Shown here one piece after another: positions 1 to 8,385 of a stretch of DNA of 42,495 nucleotides; position 1 is the stretch's first letter, and the number at the start of each line of letters is the position of its first letter. The position numbers and the translations under genes were made by a program. Below the pieces are notes generated by a model, which did no database searches, was not told the origin of the DNA, and saw only the letters and a list, made by a program, of their open reading frames with translations. Source of the DNA: Paracoccaceae bacterium (GTDB lineage Bacteria; Pseudomonadota; Alphaproteobacteria; Rhodobacterales; Rhodobacteraceae); assembly GCA_013214575.1 (NCBI GenBank), contig JABSSD010000204.1, positions 1-42,495 of the forward strand. Reading direction: 5' to 3'.

Positions 1-2
1 AC

Positions 3-614
3 AGCGCCATCATGAAAACCAGCGTCATCTCGACCGAGTTCCGCGACCGCTACCTGTCCACCCCCGGCGATCTTAACGCCTTTGAGGGCCGCGCCGTGGT
101 GTTTGACGGGCCAGAGCAATTCCACGCCACCATCGACGACGCAGCGCTGAACATCGACGAACACTGCGTGTTGATCATGCGCGGCGCCGGTCCCATCGGC
201 TATCCCGGTGGCGCCGAAGTGGTGAACATGCGGCCACCCGCCTATCTGCTCAAGAAAGGCATCCACGCGCTGCCCTGCCTTGGCGATGGCCGCCAGTCCG
301 GCACCTCCGGGTCGCCCTCGATCCTCAACGCCTCGCCCGAGGCGGCCGATGGCGGTGGCTTGGGTCTGGTGCAAAACGGCGATCGCATTCGCATCGATCT
401 GAACGCCTGCACCGCCAATATGCTGGTCGACGAGGGTGAGATTGAAAGGCGCCGCGCGGCGCTGCCGGCCGATGCCTATACACCGCCAAGCCAGACCCCC
501 TGGCAAGAGCTGTTCCGCGAAAAGGTCCGGCCGTTCTCAGAAGGCATGATCTTGGACGGGGCGGATGAATTCCAGGACATCGCCCACGGCACCATGCCAC
601 GCGACAACCATTAG
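3..614 (+). CDS. IlvD/Edd family dehydratase, C-terminal part (5' end outside window)
   Basis: The reading frame is open to the left edge, so only the last roughly 200 residues are present. Visible family signatures are GAGPIGYPGGAEVVNM, DGRQSGTSGSPS followed by a glycine-rich GDRIRIDLN stretch, and a C-terminal PRDNH. Members dehydrate 2,3-dihydroxy acids with an Fe-S cluster. The DGRQSGTSGSPSILNASPEA version is typical of the sugar-acid branch (arabonate/xylonate dehydratases) rather than biosynthetic IlvD. The GntR/FCD regulator just downstream fits a catabolic sugar-acid role, but the substrate is an inference. Confidence 0.9.
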   Translation, partial: SAIMKTSVISTEFRDRYLSTPGDLNAFEGRAVVFDGPEQFHATIDDAALNIDEHCVLIMRGAGPIGYPGGAEVVNMRPPAYLLKKGIHALPCLGDGRQSGTSGSPSILNASPEAADGGGLGLVQNGDRIRIDLNACTANMLVDEGEIERRRAALPADAYTPPSQTPWQELFREKVRPFSEGMILDGADEFQDIAHGTMPRDNH

Positions 615-640
615 CACCGGTTGCAAGGCGTTAAATCAAT

Positions 641-666
641 GCGTTACGGGCTCCTGCCCGTGACGC
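641..666. other. GC-rich stem-loop between dehydratase and GntR gene
   Basis: Arms gcgttacggg and cccgtgacgc pair over 10 positions (one G-U) around a 6-base loop. No run of T follows, so it is not a clear intrinsic terminator. It lies about 50 bases before the GntR gene and could be a weak terminator or a regulator-binding dyad. Confidence 0.35.
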
Positions 667-716
667 GACAAGCACTGCGACGAACATATTAGACTGTAGA
701 GAGTGAAGACGACGTG

Positions 717-1427
717 ATGCAACAGGACAAGGACACCATGCCCCAATTGCTGCCGCTGGACAGGTTTAGCGGCTCCCTGTCGACACGGGTGCATCTTGTT
801 CTAAAGGACGCCATTCTGTCGCTGGTCTACCGGCCCGGCGAGATTCTGCGCAAGACGACAATCTGCGACACTCTTGGCGTCTCCCGCTCACCGGTCTCCG
901 AAGCAGTCACCAAGCTCGCCGCCGAAGGGCTGGTCGATATCGTGCCCCAGGCCGGCACCTTTGTGTCGCGGTTTTCAATGGACGACATCCGCGAAGGCGC
1001 ATTCCTGCGTGAGGCACTGGAAATGGCAGCGGTAGAGCATGTAGCCCAGACCATAACCGAGCCGCAGGCGGTGCTGCTGCGGCGCAACCTGCGGCTGCAG
1101 CAGGCGCTGGCGGACGATGGCGATATCGAGGGCTTTCTGCAGGTCGACTCGGACATGCACAATCTGATCATGTCGTTTACCGGCTTCAAACGATTGGCCC
1201 TATTGGCGGAGACCGCCTGGACACAGGTGCTGCGGGCCAGACATCTGCACATGCCGACCCCGGGCCGCATGCAATCCGCAATCAAAGAACACACCGCCAT
1301 TGTTGCCGCAATTATCGCCCGCGACCCCGAGGCCGCCAAGCTGGCAACCCGCAACCACGTGCGGCTGCTGGTCAAATATATCGAGCCGCTCGAAGCGGAG
1401 CGGCCCGACCTGTTCAAGCCCCGCTAG
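717..1427 (+). CDS. GntR family transcriptional regulator with FCD effector domain
   Basis: DNA-binding repressor or activator of the FadR/FCD subfamily. Residues 20-85 form the winged helix-turn-helix (PGEILRKTTICDTLGVSRSP followed by VSEAVTKLAAEGL and a PQAGTFVS wing). The remainder is an all-helical FCD domain with acid and histidine positions typical of metal/ligand binding (DSDMHNLI, KEHTAIVAAI, ATRNHVRLL). ATG at 717 is chosen; a GTG directly before it at 714 is equally possible. FCD regulators commonly control sugar-acid or organic-acid catabolism, so the upstream dehydratase is a likely target (inference). Confidence 0.9.
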   Translation: MQQDKDTMPQLLPLDRFSGSLSTRVHLVLKDAILSLVYRPGEILRKTTICDTLGVSRSPVSEAVTKLAAEGLVDIVPQAGTFVSRFSMDDIREGAFLREALEMAAVEHVAQTITEPQAVLLRRNLRLQQALADDGDIEGFLQVDSDMHNLIMSFTGFKRLALLAETAWTQVLRARHLHMPTPGRMQSAIKEHTAIVAAIIARDPEAAKLATRNHVRLLVKYIEPLEAERPDLFKPR

Positions 1428-1698
1428 CAAAACCGTGCAAGTCCCAGGGCTGATCTGACCTGATCGCCGGTCCGTCACCCGGCCAAAAATGCAGGCATCC
1501 GGCCCAGCGCCCGGCGCAAAGGCCAAAAACAGCGCGACCCCGCTTAAGCTGCGCCACCCGCGTTCCAGTCAACCTTTACATGAGTTTGATCTGGGCCTAG
1601 AATCATCACCACATTCAAAAGACATTTACTTAGATCATTTCAACTTAACCGGGCGCGTTGACACATATTTACCTTTGACGCTCCAATGGGATTTTATC

Positions 1699-2886
1699 AT
1701 GAGCAAATCAGGGACATTGATTGAGAAAAAGGTAAAGGCCTTTGCCAGCGGCATGGAAACCCGGATGACGGTATTGCGCACCGCCAAGGTCAAAGAGACC
1801 GACAAACGTCTCGAAGCCGAGGCTAAAAAAACCGGTGCAGCAACTGCCGCCCCCACAGGCGAAGACAGGGTGATGAAACTCACCTTCATCATGTCCAAGG
1901 GGCCGTCCACCAAGGGGCGCACCGGCAAGCAACAGGCAATCGAGGTGGCCGAAGGCGACAGCTGGACCTGTTCCGGCAGCCACATGAACGACAGCGCCCG
2001 ACACATCAACATGTACACCCACGGTCCGGGCAAATCGGGCAGAAAATATATGATCGACCCCAAAAAGGCGTTTGGCGGCAAAGAGGAACACATCTGCAAT
2101 CTCGCCAAGTTCAAATCCGAATGGGTCGCGGAGATGAAAAAGCAAGATCTGCGCAATTTTCGAACCGGGACAGGCTATGGCGACGGAGATGATTATCACC
2201 TCGAATTGCCAGCGCCTCGGATCCCCAGAACCGACGCCGAATGTGTGACCTGCGTCGATGAATACTGCCGGCTGGTGGTGTTGGAGGGCTACAAGAACAA
2301 CACAAAATTTGAGAAGAGCTGGGCGGGTTCAGTCAAGGTTCCAATGGCAAAATACCGCAAGGAAAAGGAGACTGCAGACAAAGCCAGGCGCCTTGAGGAG
2401 CTCAAGAAAATGCGCTTCAAAGGCAAGCTCAGCGCCTCCGGAAAGCTGTTTTCAAACGCCACCAAAACCACCAAATCCTCGGTGAAGACAAGCGGGTCGA
2501 TCATGCCCCCTAAGGAGATCCAGGCCGAGGCAGGCAAAATCAGCCACATCCCACTGGTGCTGATCGCCACCCCCAAAAAAGGCACCTTTACAGATGTCTT
2601 CCTCGCCACCTCTCTCAGCCTGGCGCTGATAAAGTATCAAAACCTTGAGCAGGTTTTTGTGAAGGAAGTCCGCGTGGACAGCATCCTGTCGATGAAAGGG
2701 TTATTGAGTCGCGCCGCCGCAGCAAGCGCATCGGTGAAAATCGAGGTGACGCTGGGAGCGGGAACAGACCCCACCGGCAAAGCCACGGTCGAGTATTCAG
2801 TCGATGGTCTGGGGCCGGATGATCACAAGGGGAAAATCATTTATGACATCAAGGGATCAAGCTCAAAAATCTTGCAGATGACATGA
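1699..2886 (+). CDS. Hypothetical protein, 395 residues, lysine-rich
   Basis: I do not recognise the family. The protein is hydrophilic with no signal peptide or membrane helix. Residues 1-60 are charged and helical, residues 182-190 hold a CxxCxxxxC group (further Cys at 91 and 133), residues 215-245 form a strongly charged helix (KYRKEKETADKARRLEELKK), and residues 285-395 look beta-rich. The frame is open from 1489, but bases 1575-1700 are AT-rich and the translation there looks non-coding, so ATG at 1699 is preferred. It ends about 70 bases from the 3' end of a tRNA gene and has lower GC than its neighbours by eye, both suggestive of an acquired gene. Confidence 0.7.
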   Translation: MSKSGTLIEKKVKAFASGMETRMTVLRTAKVKETDKRLEAEAKKTGAATAAPTGEDRVMKLTFIMSKGPSTKGRTGKQQAIEVAEGDSWTCSGSHMNDSARHINMYTHGPGKSGRKYMIDPKKAFGGKEEHICNLAKFKSEWVAEMKKQDLRNFRTGTGYGDGDDYHLELPAPRIPRTDAECVTCVDEYCRLVVLEGYKNNTKFEKSWAGSVKVPMAKYRKEKETADKARRLEELKKMRFKGKLSASGKLFSNATKTTKSSVKTSGSIMPPKEIQAEAGKISHIPLVLIATPKKGTFTDVFLATSLSLALIKYQNLEQVFVKEVRVDSILSMKGLLSRAAAASASVKIEVTLGAGTDPTGKATVEYSVDGLGPDDHKGKIIYDIKGSSSKILQMT

Positions 2887-2954
2887 CCTGCGGGCGGCTC
2901 AGCAGGGGTGATAAATCACACCGCGTCCAAGGCCAAAGTCAGGTTGGAGATACA

Positions 2955-3031
2955 TGGTGCACCCGAGAGGATTCGAACCTCTGACCCCCTGATTCGTAGT
3001 CAGGTACTCTATCCAGCTGAGCTACGGGTGC
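2955..3031 (-). tRNA. tRNA-Arg (anticodon ACG)
   Basis: Reading the minus strand, acceptor GCACCCG pairs with CGGGTGC, followed by A and an encoded CCA. The anticodon arm is CCTGA-CTACGAA-TCAGG giving anticodon ACG, and the T arm contains GGTTCGAATCC. Length is 77 including CCA. ACG is the usual wobble-edited Arg anticodon for CGN codons. It is co-directional with the upstream histidine kinase gene. Confidence 0.97.
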
Positions 3032-3085
3032 ACTATGGCCGGGATTTAGTCTGACCAGCGCAGATGAGCAACCCCAAAAACGAAT

Positions 3086-4471
3086 TTAAATGGTGCCATC
3101 GCCTTTCGGCAGGCAGACGTCGAAAATCGTGCCCTCGGCTCCGGTCTGACGCAGGCTGACCGAGCCACCGTGGCCGCGCGCCAGTTCGGCGGCAATCGCC
3201 AGCCCCAGCCCTGACCCACCCTTGCGGGCACCGCCGTGAAACGGCGTGAACAGATTCTCCTGGGCCCGCTTGGGCAATCCCGGTCCGGTATCGCTGACCG
3301 AGATCCACCAGGCCTCGGCATCCTCAAACGCCGCGATCGTCACGGTGCCTGCCTCGCCGGTCGCGGCAATCGCCTGGCCGGCGTTGCGCACCAGGTTCAT
3401 CACAATGCGATAGAGCTGCTCGGGGTCGGCGCGCAGCTCCAGCTCGGCAGGCACCGCGCTGACAATTTCGATCCGGCCATCCGCAGACACGATGCGCTCG
3501 GCCTCGATCAGATCCCCGATCACCTCGCTCAGCTTGATCATGGTCAGCGTCGGCGCAGGTTCTTCGGCGCGGCCAAACGCCAATGTGCTTTCGCACAGCG
3601 ACACCGCGCGGGTCATCGAGTTTACCAGCTTCGGTGCCAGACGCCGCACCAGAGGGTCTTCGCTCATTTCAATCCGGTCGGTGAACAGCTGTGCCGAGGT
3701 CAGAATATTGCGCAGATCATGGCTGATCTTAGCCACCGCCTCGCCCAGCTGGGCCAGCCGCTGTTTTTGCTTCAGCGCCTGTGTCAGCTCGGTCTGCAAC
3801 TGCAACAGCGCCTCTTCGGCCTCGCGCAGCTCGGTCACCCCGGCCGAGGGCTGAATGATGCCGCGGGCATCCTCGGGGGCGGCGGCATAGCGCTGCATAT
3901 AGCCCACCACCACCTTGATCGGCTTGACCAGAAAGGCGCGCACCGCGACGAACAGCAAAACCGCGGTAAAGATCGAGATCACCGCCGAGAGCAGCAAAAT
4001 GCGCACCCCGTAGTCGATCATCGCCGCCCGCAGTGGCGCGGTTTCCATAGTGATTTCGATCAGAAGACCAGCCTCACGCACTGGGGCGCCGATCACCCGG
4101 ATGATCTGATTGCCCGGTGTCACCAGCCGCCGCATGGCATCGCCGATCAGCACAAGGGGACCGGCCATACGCAGATCATAGGTGGCTTCGATGGGCTGAG
4201 GGATCGGCGACGACAGCATCAACTGGCGCATCGCGTCGCGGCGCAACACCACGTTGAACACCCCTGCATTGGCCAACAGTTCGGCCTCCAGCTCGGTCTC
4301 CAGCATGTCATCCGCCAGCAGCACCAGCGAGGCAATCTGCGCCCGCTCCAGCCGCGTCAGCAGGTAATCCTCGCGGAACCGCGCAACCGAGGGCACAAAG
4401 ATCAGAACTTCGGCCAGCATCACGAACACCGTGGTTAGGATCAGAAATCGGCCTGAAAGCGAGTTTAACAT
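3086..4471 (-). CDS. Membrane sensor histidine kinase
   Basis: A 461-residue two-component sensor. Membrane helix 1 lies near residues 8-29, a sensory region of about 120 residues follows, and helix 2 is near 157-180. A HAMP-like linker and coiled coil (215-245) lead to the H box KISHDLRNILTS with phospho-acceptor His251. ATP-binding boxes are N box NLVRNAGQA (N359/N363), G1 DTGPG (394-398), F box LFTPF (407-411) and G2 GGSGLGL (418-424). All catalytic residues look intact. No response regulator gene is adjacent, so the partner and signal are unknown. Confidence 0.92.
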   Translation of the reverse strand: MLNSLSGRFLILTTVFVMLAEVLIFVPSVARFREDYLLTRLERAQIASLVLLADDMLETELEAELLANAGVFNVVLRRDAMRQLMLSSPIPQPIEATYDLRMAGPLVLIGDAMRRLVTPGNQIIRVIGAPVREAGLLIEITMETAPLRAAMIDYGVRILLLSAVISIFTAVLLFVAVRAFLVKPIKVVVGYMQRYAAAPEDARGIIQPSAGVTELREAEEALLQLQTELTQALKQKQRLAQLGEAVAKISHDLRNILTSAQLFTDRIEMSEDPLVRRLAPKLVNSMTRAVSLCESTLAFGRAEEPAPTLTMIKLSEVIGDLIEAERIVSADGRIEIVSAVPAELELRADPEQLYRIVMNLVRNAGQAIAATGEAGTVTIAAFEDAEAWWISVSDTGPGLPKRAQENLFTPFHGGARKGGSGLGLAIAAELARGHGGSVSLRQTGAEGTIFDVCLPKGDGTI

Positions 4472-4486
4472 TTCGCCCTTTCCGGC

Positions 4487-5905
4487 TCAGAGAATCCAGC
4501 GCTGCACAAACCGGACCGCGCGTTTAACGAACTGATTATCAAAAAGCCGAGGCGAGAAATAGGCCCCAGCGACACGTTTATTGATCTCGCCAAATGTTGG
4601 ATAGGGCGACACCATCGCCGCAATCTGGCTCATTTTCAAGCCATTGGCCAGCGCCAGCGACCATGTGCCGATCAGCTCGCCCGCCTGATGCCCGACAATC
4701 GAGGCCCCCACCGGGCGCCCCTTGACCACCATCACCTTGATGAACCCACGGGTTTTGCGCTCGGCCAGGGCGCGGTCATTGTGATGATAATCAAACCGCA
4801 CCACCTCCAGCTTGACGCCGTAAACATCGCGAGCCTGTGCCTCGGTCAGTCCCACCTGCGCCAGTTCCGGGTCGGTGTAGGTGACCCAGGGGATGTGGTT
4901 GGTCCTGGCCCTGGAGGCCAGGCCAAACAAGGCAGACCGGAGGATCACCCCGGCCTGATAGCCGGCCACATGGGTGAACTGCATACCACCAGCCACATCG
5001 CCAATGGCATATATTTTCTTGTTGCTGCTGCGCAGTTGGTCGTCGACCTGAATGCCGCTGCGGCTGGTCTCAACGCCAGCCGCCGCTAGGTTCAGCCGCT
5101 CTGTATTGGCCCGGCGCCCCACCGCCATCAGCAGATGCGAGCCCTTAAAGGTGCTGCCCGTCTTGACTTCAACCTCAATTGCCCCGGCCGAGCCACGGAT
5201 CTTGCTCACCATCGCCCCTCCAGCGATATCGACACCCTCATCGCGCAGGCCGTCCAGCACCACCTGCGCCAGTTCCGGGTCCTCCTTGCCCAGCGCGCGC
5301 TGACCCTCGATCACCGTCACCCTGCAGCCCAGCCGCACATGCGCCTGCGCTATTTCCATGCCAACCGGGCCACCGCCGATGATCAGCAGGTGCTCTGGCC
5401 GCTCGCGCAGATCAAACAGGGTTTCATTGGTGACATAGGGCACCCCGTTCAATCCCGGTATCGGCGGCACCAGCGGCGACGATCCGGTGGCAATCACCAC
5501 CCGACGCGCGGTGATGATATGATCTCCGGCCTGGACCTGCGTGGGTGAGATAAAATGGCCAAACTCGCGGATAACCCGCGCTCCAAAGCCCTCGAATCGC
5601 TCCTGGCTGTCCATCGGTTCAATGCTGGCGATGACGTCGCGCACGTGTTCCATTGCAGCCGCATAGTCAATTTTCGGCACCTGATCCGCGACGCCAAAAC
5701 CAGCGGTGTGGGCTTGCCCATAAGCCGCCTTGGCGCTGGCGATCAGCGCCTTGGAGGGCACACAGCCGTAGTTCAGGCAATCCCCGCCCATCTTGTGGCC
5801 TTCCAGCAGCACCACGTCAGCGCCCATCTGGCTGGCCCCGGCCGCAACCGACAAACCGCCCGAGCCGGCCCCAATGACCAGCAAATCACATTTCAGCTGT
5901 TTCAT
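4487..5905 (-). CDS. FAD-dependent pyridine nucleotide-disulfide oxidoreductase (mercuric reductase/lipoamide dehydrogenase-like)
   Basis: A 472-residue flavoenzyme. Residues 8-16 hold the FAD Rossmann motif (IGAGSGG), the redox-active disulfide is in GGDCLNYGCVPSK, and a second Rossmann motif (IIGGGPVGME) binds NAD(P)H. In the C-terminal interface the usual catalytic HPT of lipoamide dehydrogenase and glutathione reductase reads YPT (VSPYPTFGEINK), as in mercuric-reductase-like relatives, so it is probably not a housekeeping E3. ATG at 5905 overlaps the stop of the TVP38 gene (ATGA). The frame is open further upstream, but that stretch lies inside the TVP38 gene. The substrate is unknown. 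Confidence 0.9.
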   Translation of the reverse strand: MKQLKCDLLVIGAGSGGLSVAAGASQMGADVVLLEGHKMGGDCLNYGCVPSKALIASAKAAYGQAHTAGFGVADQVPKIDYAAAMEHVRDVIASIEPMDSQERFEGFGARVIREFGHFISPTQVQAGDHIITARRVVIATGSSPLVPPIPGLNGVPYVTNETLFDLRERPEHLLIIGGGPVGMEIAQAHVRLGCRVTVIEGQRALGKEDPELAQVVLDGLRDEGVDIAGGAMVSKIRGSAGAIEVEVKTGSTFKGSHLLMAVGRRANTERLNLAAAGVETSRSGIQVDDQLRSSNKKIYAIGDVAGGMQFTHVAGYQAGVILRSALFGLASRARTNHIPWVTYTDPELAQVGLTEAQARDVYGVKLEVVRFDYHHNDRALAERKTRGFIKVMVVKGRPVGASIVGHQAGELIGTWSLALANGLKMSQIAAMVSPYPTFGEINKRVAGAYFSPRLFDNQFVKRAVRFVQRWIL

Positions 5906-6639
5906 GATCCACTCTCTTTCTTGCCGCGCAGGCTGTTGATCACGATGGGCAGCGCCGCCAGCGCACTCAGCGCCAATATGGGGCCGATGATATGCGGCTC
6001 CCAAAGCAGGCTCAAATCCGGATCGTCGCCCCGGTCAAACACCTCGCCCAGCCCGACGCCAATCCAGGTAAAGACAATACCACCGGGAATAATGCCCAGC
6101 GCCGTGGTCCACAGGAAGGTCCGAAACCGCACCCCCACCAGCGCCGGCAACAGGTTGGCGACAAAAAACGGCACCGCAGGCACCAGCCGAATCAGCAACA
6201 GCACCGAGACCTCGTTGTCACGCAAACCGGTCTTGAACGCCTGCAACCGTCCCTCTGACGCCTCCAGCTTAGCGGTCAGCATCTCACCCAGCCCCCAGCG
6301 CGCCGCCAGAAATATCGCCGCCGCGCCGATGGTCGCTGCGGTGATGTTAAACAGAGTGCCCGCAACAATGCCAAACAGGAAGCCGCCAGTGACCGAGGCC
6401 ACTGCAGCACCGGGCAGTGAGAAGGCCACGATGAGGATATAGGTCCCGATGAACAGCGCCGCCAATCCCCAGAAATTCTGATCCCGGTAGGCCAGCAGCG
6501 ATTCGCGATTGTCGCGCAGCGTCTCAAAGCTCAGGTAATCGCGCAGGGTAAAGGCCCCAATCACCGCCACGCTGAGGACGATCAGCAACGGCAGGTGCCG
6601 GATAATCGGGCGTTTTGGGTCATCGCTTGTCTGTGTCAT
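5902..6639 (-). CDS. TVP38/TMEM64 (VTT domain) family membrane protein
   Basis: A 245-residue polytopic inner-membrane protein. A first helix lies at about residues 15-35, and a central VTT domain contains the reentrant-loop type segment GAAVASVTGGFLFGIVAGT and the later FRTFLWTTALGIIPGG. The family is related to DedA proteins and is linked to lipid scrambling or transport in other systems. It is translationally coupled to the flavoenzyme (4-base overlap). TVP38 genes are often next to such oxidoreductases, suggesting a shared function that is not defined here. Confidence 0.88.
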   Translation of the reverse strand: MTQTSDDPKRPIIRHLPLLIVLSVAVIGAFTLRDYLSFETLRDNRESLLAYRDQNFWGLAALFIGTYILIVAFSLPGAAVASVTGGFLFGIVAGTLFNITAATIGAAAIFLAARWGLGEMLTAKLEASEGRLQAFKTGLRDNEVSVLLLIRLVPAVPFFVANLLPALVGVRFRTFLWTTALGIIPGGIVFTWIGVGLGEVFDRGDDPDLSLLWEPHIIGPILALSALAALPIVINSLRGKKESGS

Positions 6640-6968
6640 CGCTATTTGGTCTCCAGTTCAGTCCTTTGCTACGCATAAAATAGGGTCGAGGCGAGTGACG
6701 CTGCATGTCAATCACGCTGCAGTGACCTGTGGCCCTCGATTTGTGAGAAAGGTTTCAGCCGGGCCAGTCCATACTGTTGAGCATCGGCACTGAAAGGCGC
6801 CTTCAGCCTCCTCCCCTCAGGTTTTCGGCCAAAAATATTGCATTCAGACCGAAAACCCACACCACAGGGTTTGACTCGCCGACCAATCCCTTCTAATGAC
6901 CGGGCTTCGAGATAGACACTTCGAGGGCTTCGCTTTGCTCTCGACACAATTAAATGGAGACCGGAGCG
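6640..6968. other. Divergent intergenic region upstream of rpmH and the TVP38 gene
   Basis: About 330 bases without a supported gene; the minus frame that covers much of it runs antisense through rpmH and has no family features. It must contain the TVP38 promoter (a perfect TTGACA on the minus strand at 6707-6712 has no well-spaced -10) and the rpmH promoter listed separately. Confidence 0.6.
6871..6899 (+). promoter_or_regulatory. Candidate rpmH promoter
   Basis: TTGACT at 6871-6876 is followed after 17 bases by TAATGA, or after 15 bases by TCTAAT. It lies about 70 bases before the rpmH start. The -35 box is strong and the -10 is only approximate. Confidence 0.45.
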
Positions 6969-7103
6969 ATGAAACGCACCTTTCAGCCTTCGAACCTGGT
7001 TCGTAAACGTCGCCACGGTTTTCGTGCGCGCATGGCCACTAAGGCAGGCCGCAAGATCCTGAATGCACGTCGTGCACACGGCCGCAAAGAACTGAGCGCA
7101 TAA
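6969..7103 (+). CDS. rpmH: 50S ribosomal protein L34
   Basis: A 44-residue, very basic protein beginning [20 protein letters not shown] and continuing with the universal [11 protein letters not shown] and ending GRKELSA. This is the full family length. A GGAG ribosome-binding site lies close to the ATG. The order rpmH-rnpA-yidD with yidC nearby is the conserved bacterial arrangement. It is too short to stand out in a simple ORF scan. Confidence 0.98.
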   Translation: MKRTFQPSNLVRKRRHGFRARMATKAGRKILNARRAHGRKELSA

Positions 7104-7134
7104 ACGCGCACCCAGTTTTCTGACGGATTTTAAA

Positions 7135-7190
7135 CCGCCGGAGGCCCCCTTGGGTTGGCATTGCCAATCTTAGGGAAACACCTCCGGCGG
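7135..7190 (+). other. Long stem-loop in the rpmH-rnpA spacer
   Basis: Arms ccgccggagg (7135-7144) and cctccggcgg (7181-7190) are perfect complements; the loop contains a second small dyad, ttggc-att-gccaa. A T-poor tail follows, so it may be an attenuator or processing site that lets rpmH be expressed far above rnpA. The exact role is inferred. Confidence 0.6.
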
Positions 7191-7232
7191 CTTCCGTTTG
7201 CCCACCGTGTCTCTCAGTTTCCATAGGTCAAT

Positions 7233-7562
7233 ATGCAAGTCCTCTCTAAACGCAGTGAATTCCTCGCCGCTGCCCGCGCCCGCAGGCAGGGTTCAAAGGG
7301 CATGATGGTGCAGGGCCGCAATCGTCGCGACGAGGACGGCATCCGGGTTGGCTTCACCTGTTCCAAGAAGGTCGGCAATGCCGTCGCCCGCAACCGGGCC
7401 AAACGCCGGTTGCGCGAAGTGGCGCGGATCGTTCTGTCCTCTCACGGGCAACCTGGCTGGGATTATGTGCTGATCGGCCGCGCCACGGAAACCGCCGCGC
7501 GCCCCTTTGACCAACTACAGGGCGACCTGATCCAGGCGCTGAAAAAAATCCATGGGAAATAA
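7233..7562 (+). CDS. rnpA: Ribonuclease P protein component
   Basis: A 109-residue basic protein that binds the RNase P RNA and helps it cleave tRNA 5' leaders. The core signature is present: KRSEFLAAARA at the N-terminus, then GFTCSKKVGNAVARNRAKRRLRE, which is the RNR motif helix. The C-terminus (YVLIGRATETAARPFDQL) matches the last strand and helix of the family. It follows rpmH and precedes yidD as expected. Confidence 0.96.
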   Translation: MQVLSKRSEFLAAARARRQGSKGMMVQGRNRRDEDGIRVGFTCSKKVGNAVARNRAKRRLREVARIVLSSHGQPGWDYVLIGRATETAARPFDQLQGDLIQALKKIHGK

Positions 7563-7622
7563 TTCCTCTGGCAGCGTGCGCGCCACCTTTTCCAGACCGA
7601 TAATCGCCCCTATCTAACGCTT

Positions 7623-7862
7623 ATGAACCTGCTGTCCCATATCATCGCCCTGCCAGTGCGCGCCTACCGGCTGATCTTCAGCCCCTGGGTTGGCTTTAAC
7701 TGTCGCTATCAGCCGACCTGCTCCGCCTACGCGCTCGAATCGCTTGAGAAACACGGGGCGTTGAAAGGCAGCTGGCTGGCCGCCAAACGCATTGGCCGCT
7801 GCCACCCCTTTGGCAGCGATGGCTATGACCCGGTGCCCGACAAGCCTGACGACAAGCCCTGA
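7623..7862 (+). CDS. yidD: Membrane protein insertion efficiency factor YidD
   Basis: A 79-residue protein of the PF01809 family, membrane-associated through an N-terminal amphipathic helix ([20 protein letters not shown]). The conserved [19 protein letters not shown] cluster and the later GRCHPFG...GYDPVP motif are present. It assists YidC-dependent insertion. Here yidC lies some 3.3 kb further on, separated by an insertion of a cupredoxin gene, ttcA and an EAL gene. Confidence 0.96.
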   Translation: MNLLSHIIALPVRAYRLIFSPWVGFNCRYQPTCSAYALESLEKHGALKGSWLAAKRIGRCHPFGSDGYDPVPDKPDDKP

Positions 7863-7893
7863 GGTCGCAACTCTCCAGAGCCGGCCTGTGACC

Positions 7894-8385
7894 TCAGTTC
7901 TGCGCCAAAGACAGCGCGAACAGATCGCGAAACGCCTGCTTTTCGCGATCCCCGGCCTTCATGGCGCTGATGCTGTCTTCGATACTGGTGACGCCACCGC
8001 CACCGCCAACAACCACCAGCATGGCCATGCCGTACATGCCGTGCCGATTGCAGCGCATCCCGTAGACCCCCGGTTCCTCAAACCGCATCTCGACACGGGG
8101 TTTGTTCGAGATCGAAACCGGCGCCATCGCGGCGCTCCAGAGCTGCGGCACCGAATGGACGGTATGCTGCCCCCGGCTGTTCAGAAAGACCACAGCATCA
8201 CCGGGCTCAAGACGGACCAGCGGCGGGTCAAAGCGGAACATGCCGGTGGCCGCCGTCGCCATCGGATCGGTCAGCTGTTTCACCTCATGTGACATGCCCT
8301 GCGACATATCAACAACAACATCTTCCGACAGCGCCGGAGTCCCCAGCAGGGCAGCGCCCACAAGCCAGGGGAGTATGGTTTTCAT
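7894..8385 (-). CDS. Pseudoazurin/plastocyanin-like blue copper protein, periplasmic
   Basis: A 163-residue precursor with a signal peptide (residues 1-20, ending near ALS-ED). The cupredoxin fold ends in GVYGMRCNRHGMYGMAMLVVVG, giving Cys112, His115 and Met120 with pseudoazurin spacing, plus a first ligand His in GQHTVHS (74 or 77). These make a type 1 copper site for electron transfer. A tail of about 35 residues beyond the copper loop (VTSIEDSISAMKAGDREKQ) is additional to a plain cupredoxin. ATG at 8385 is chosen because AGGTGA sits just upstream; a GTG at 8394 is the alternative. It is convergent with yidD. The redox partner is unknown. Confidence 0.88.
   Translation of the reverse strand: MKTILPWLVGAALLGTPALSEDVVVDMSQGMSHEVKQLTDPMATAATGMFRFDPPLVRLEPGDAVVFLNSRGQHTVHSVPQLWSAAMAPVSISNKPRVEMRFEEPGVYGMRCNRHGMYGMAMLVVVGGGGGVTSIEDSISAMKAGDREKQAFRDLFALSLAQN

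Noticed and set aside
1489-1698. Upstream extension of the 395-residue hypothetical protein
   Set aside because: AT-rich, no conserved look, and MSKSG at 1699 is a better start; retained only as an alternative.
3236-4438. 400-codon open frame antisense to the histidine kinase
   Set aside because: Low-complexity H/R/Q/G translation and complete overlap with a kinase that has all its catalytic boxes.
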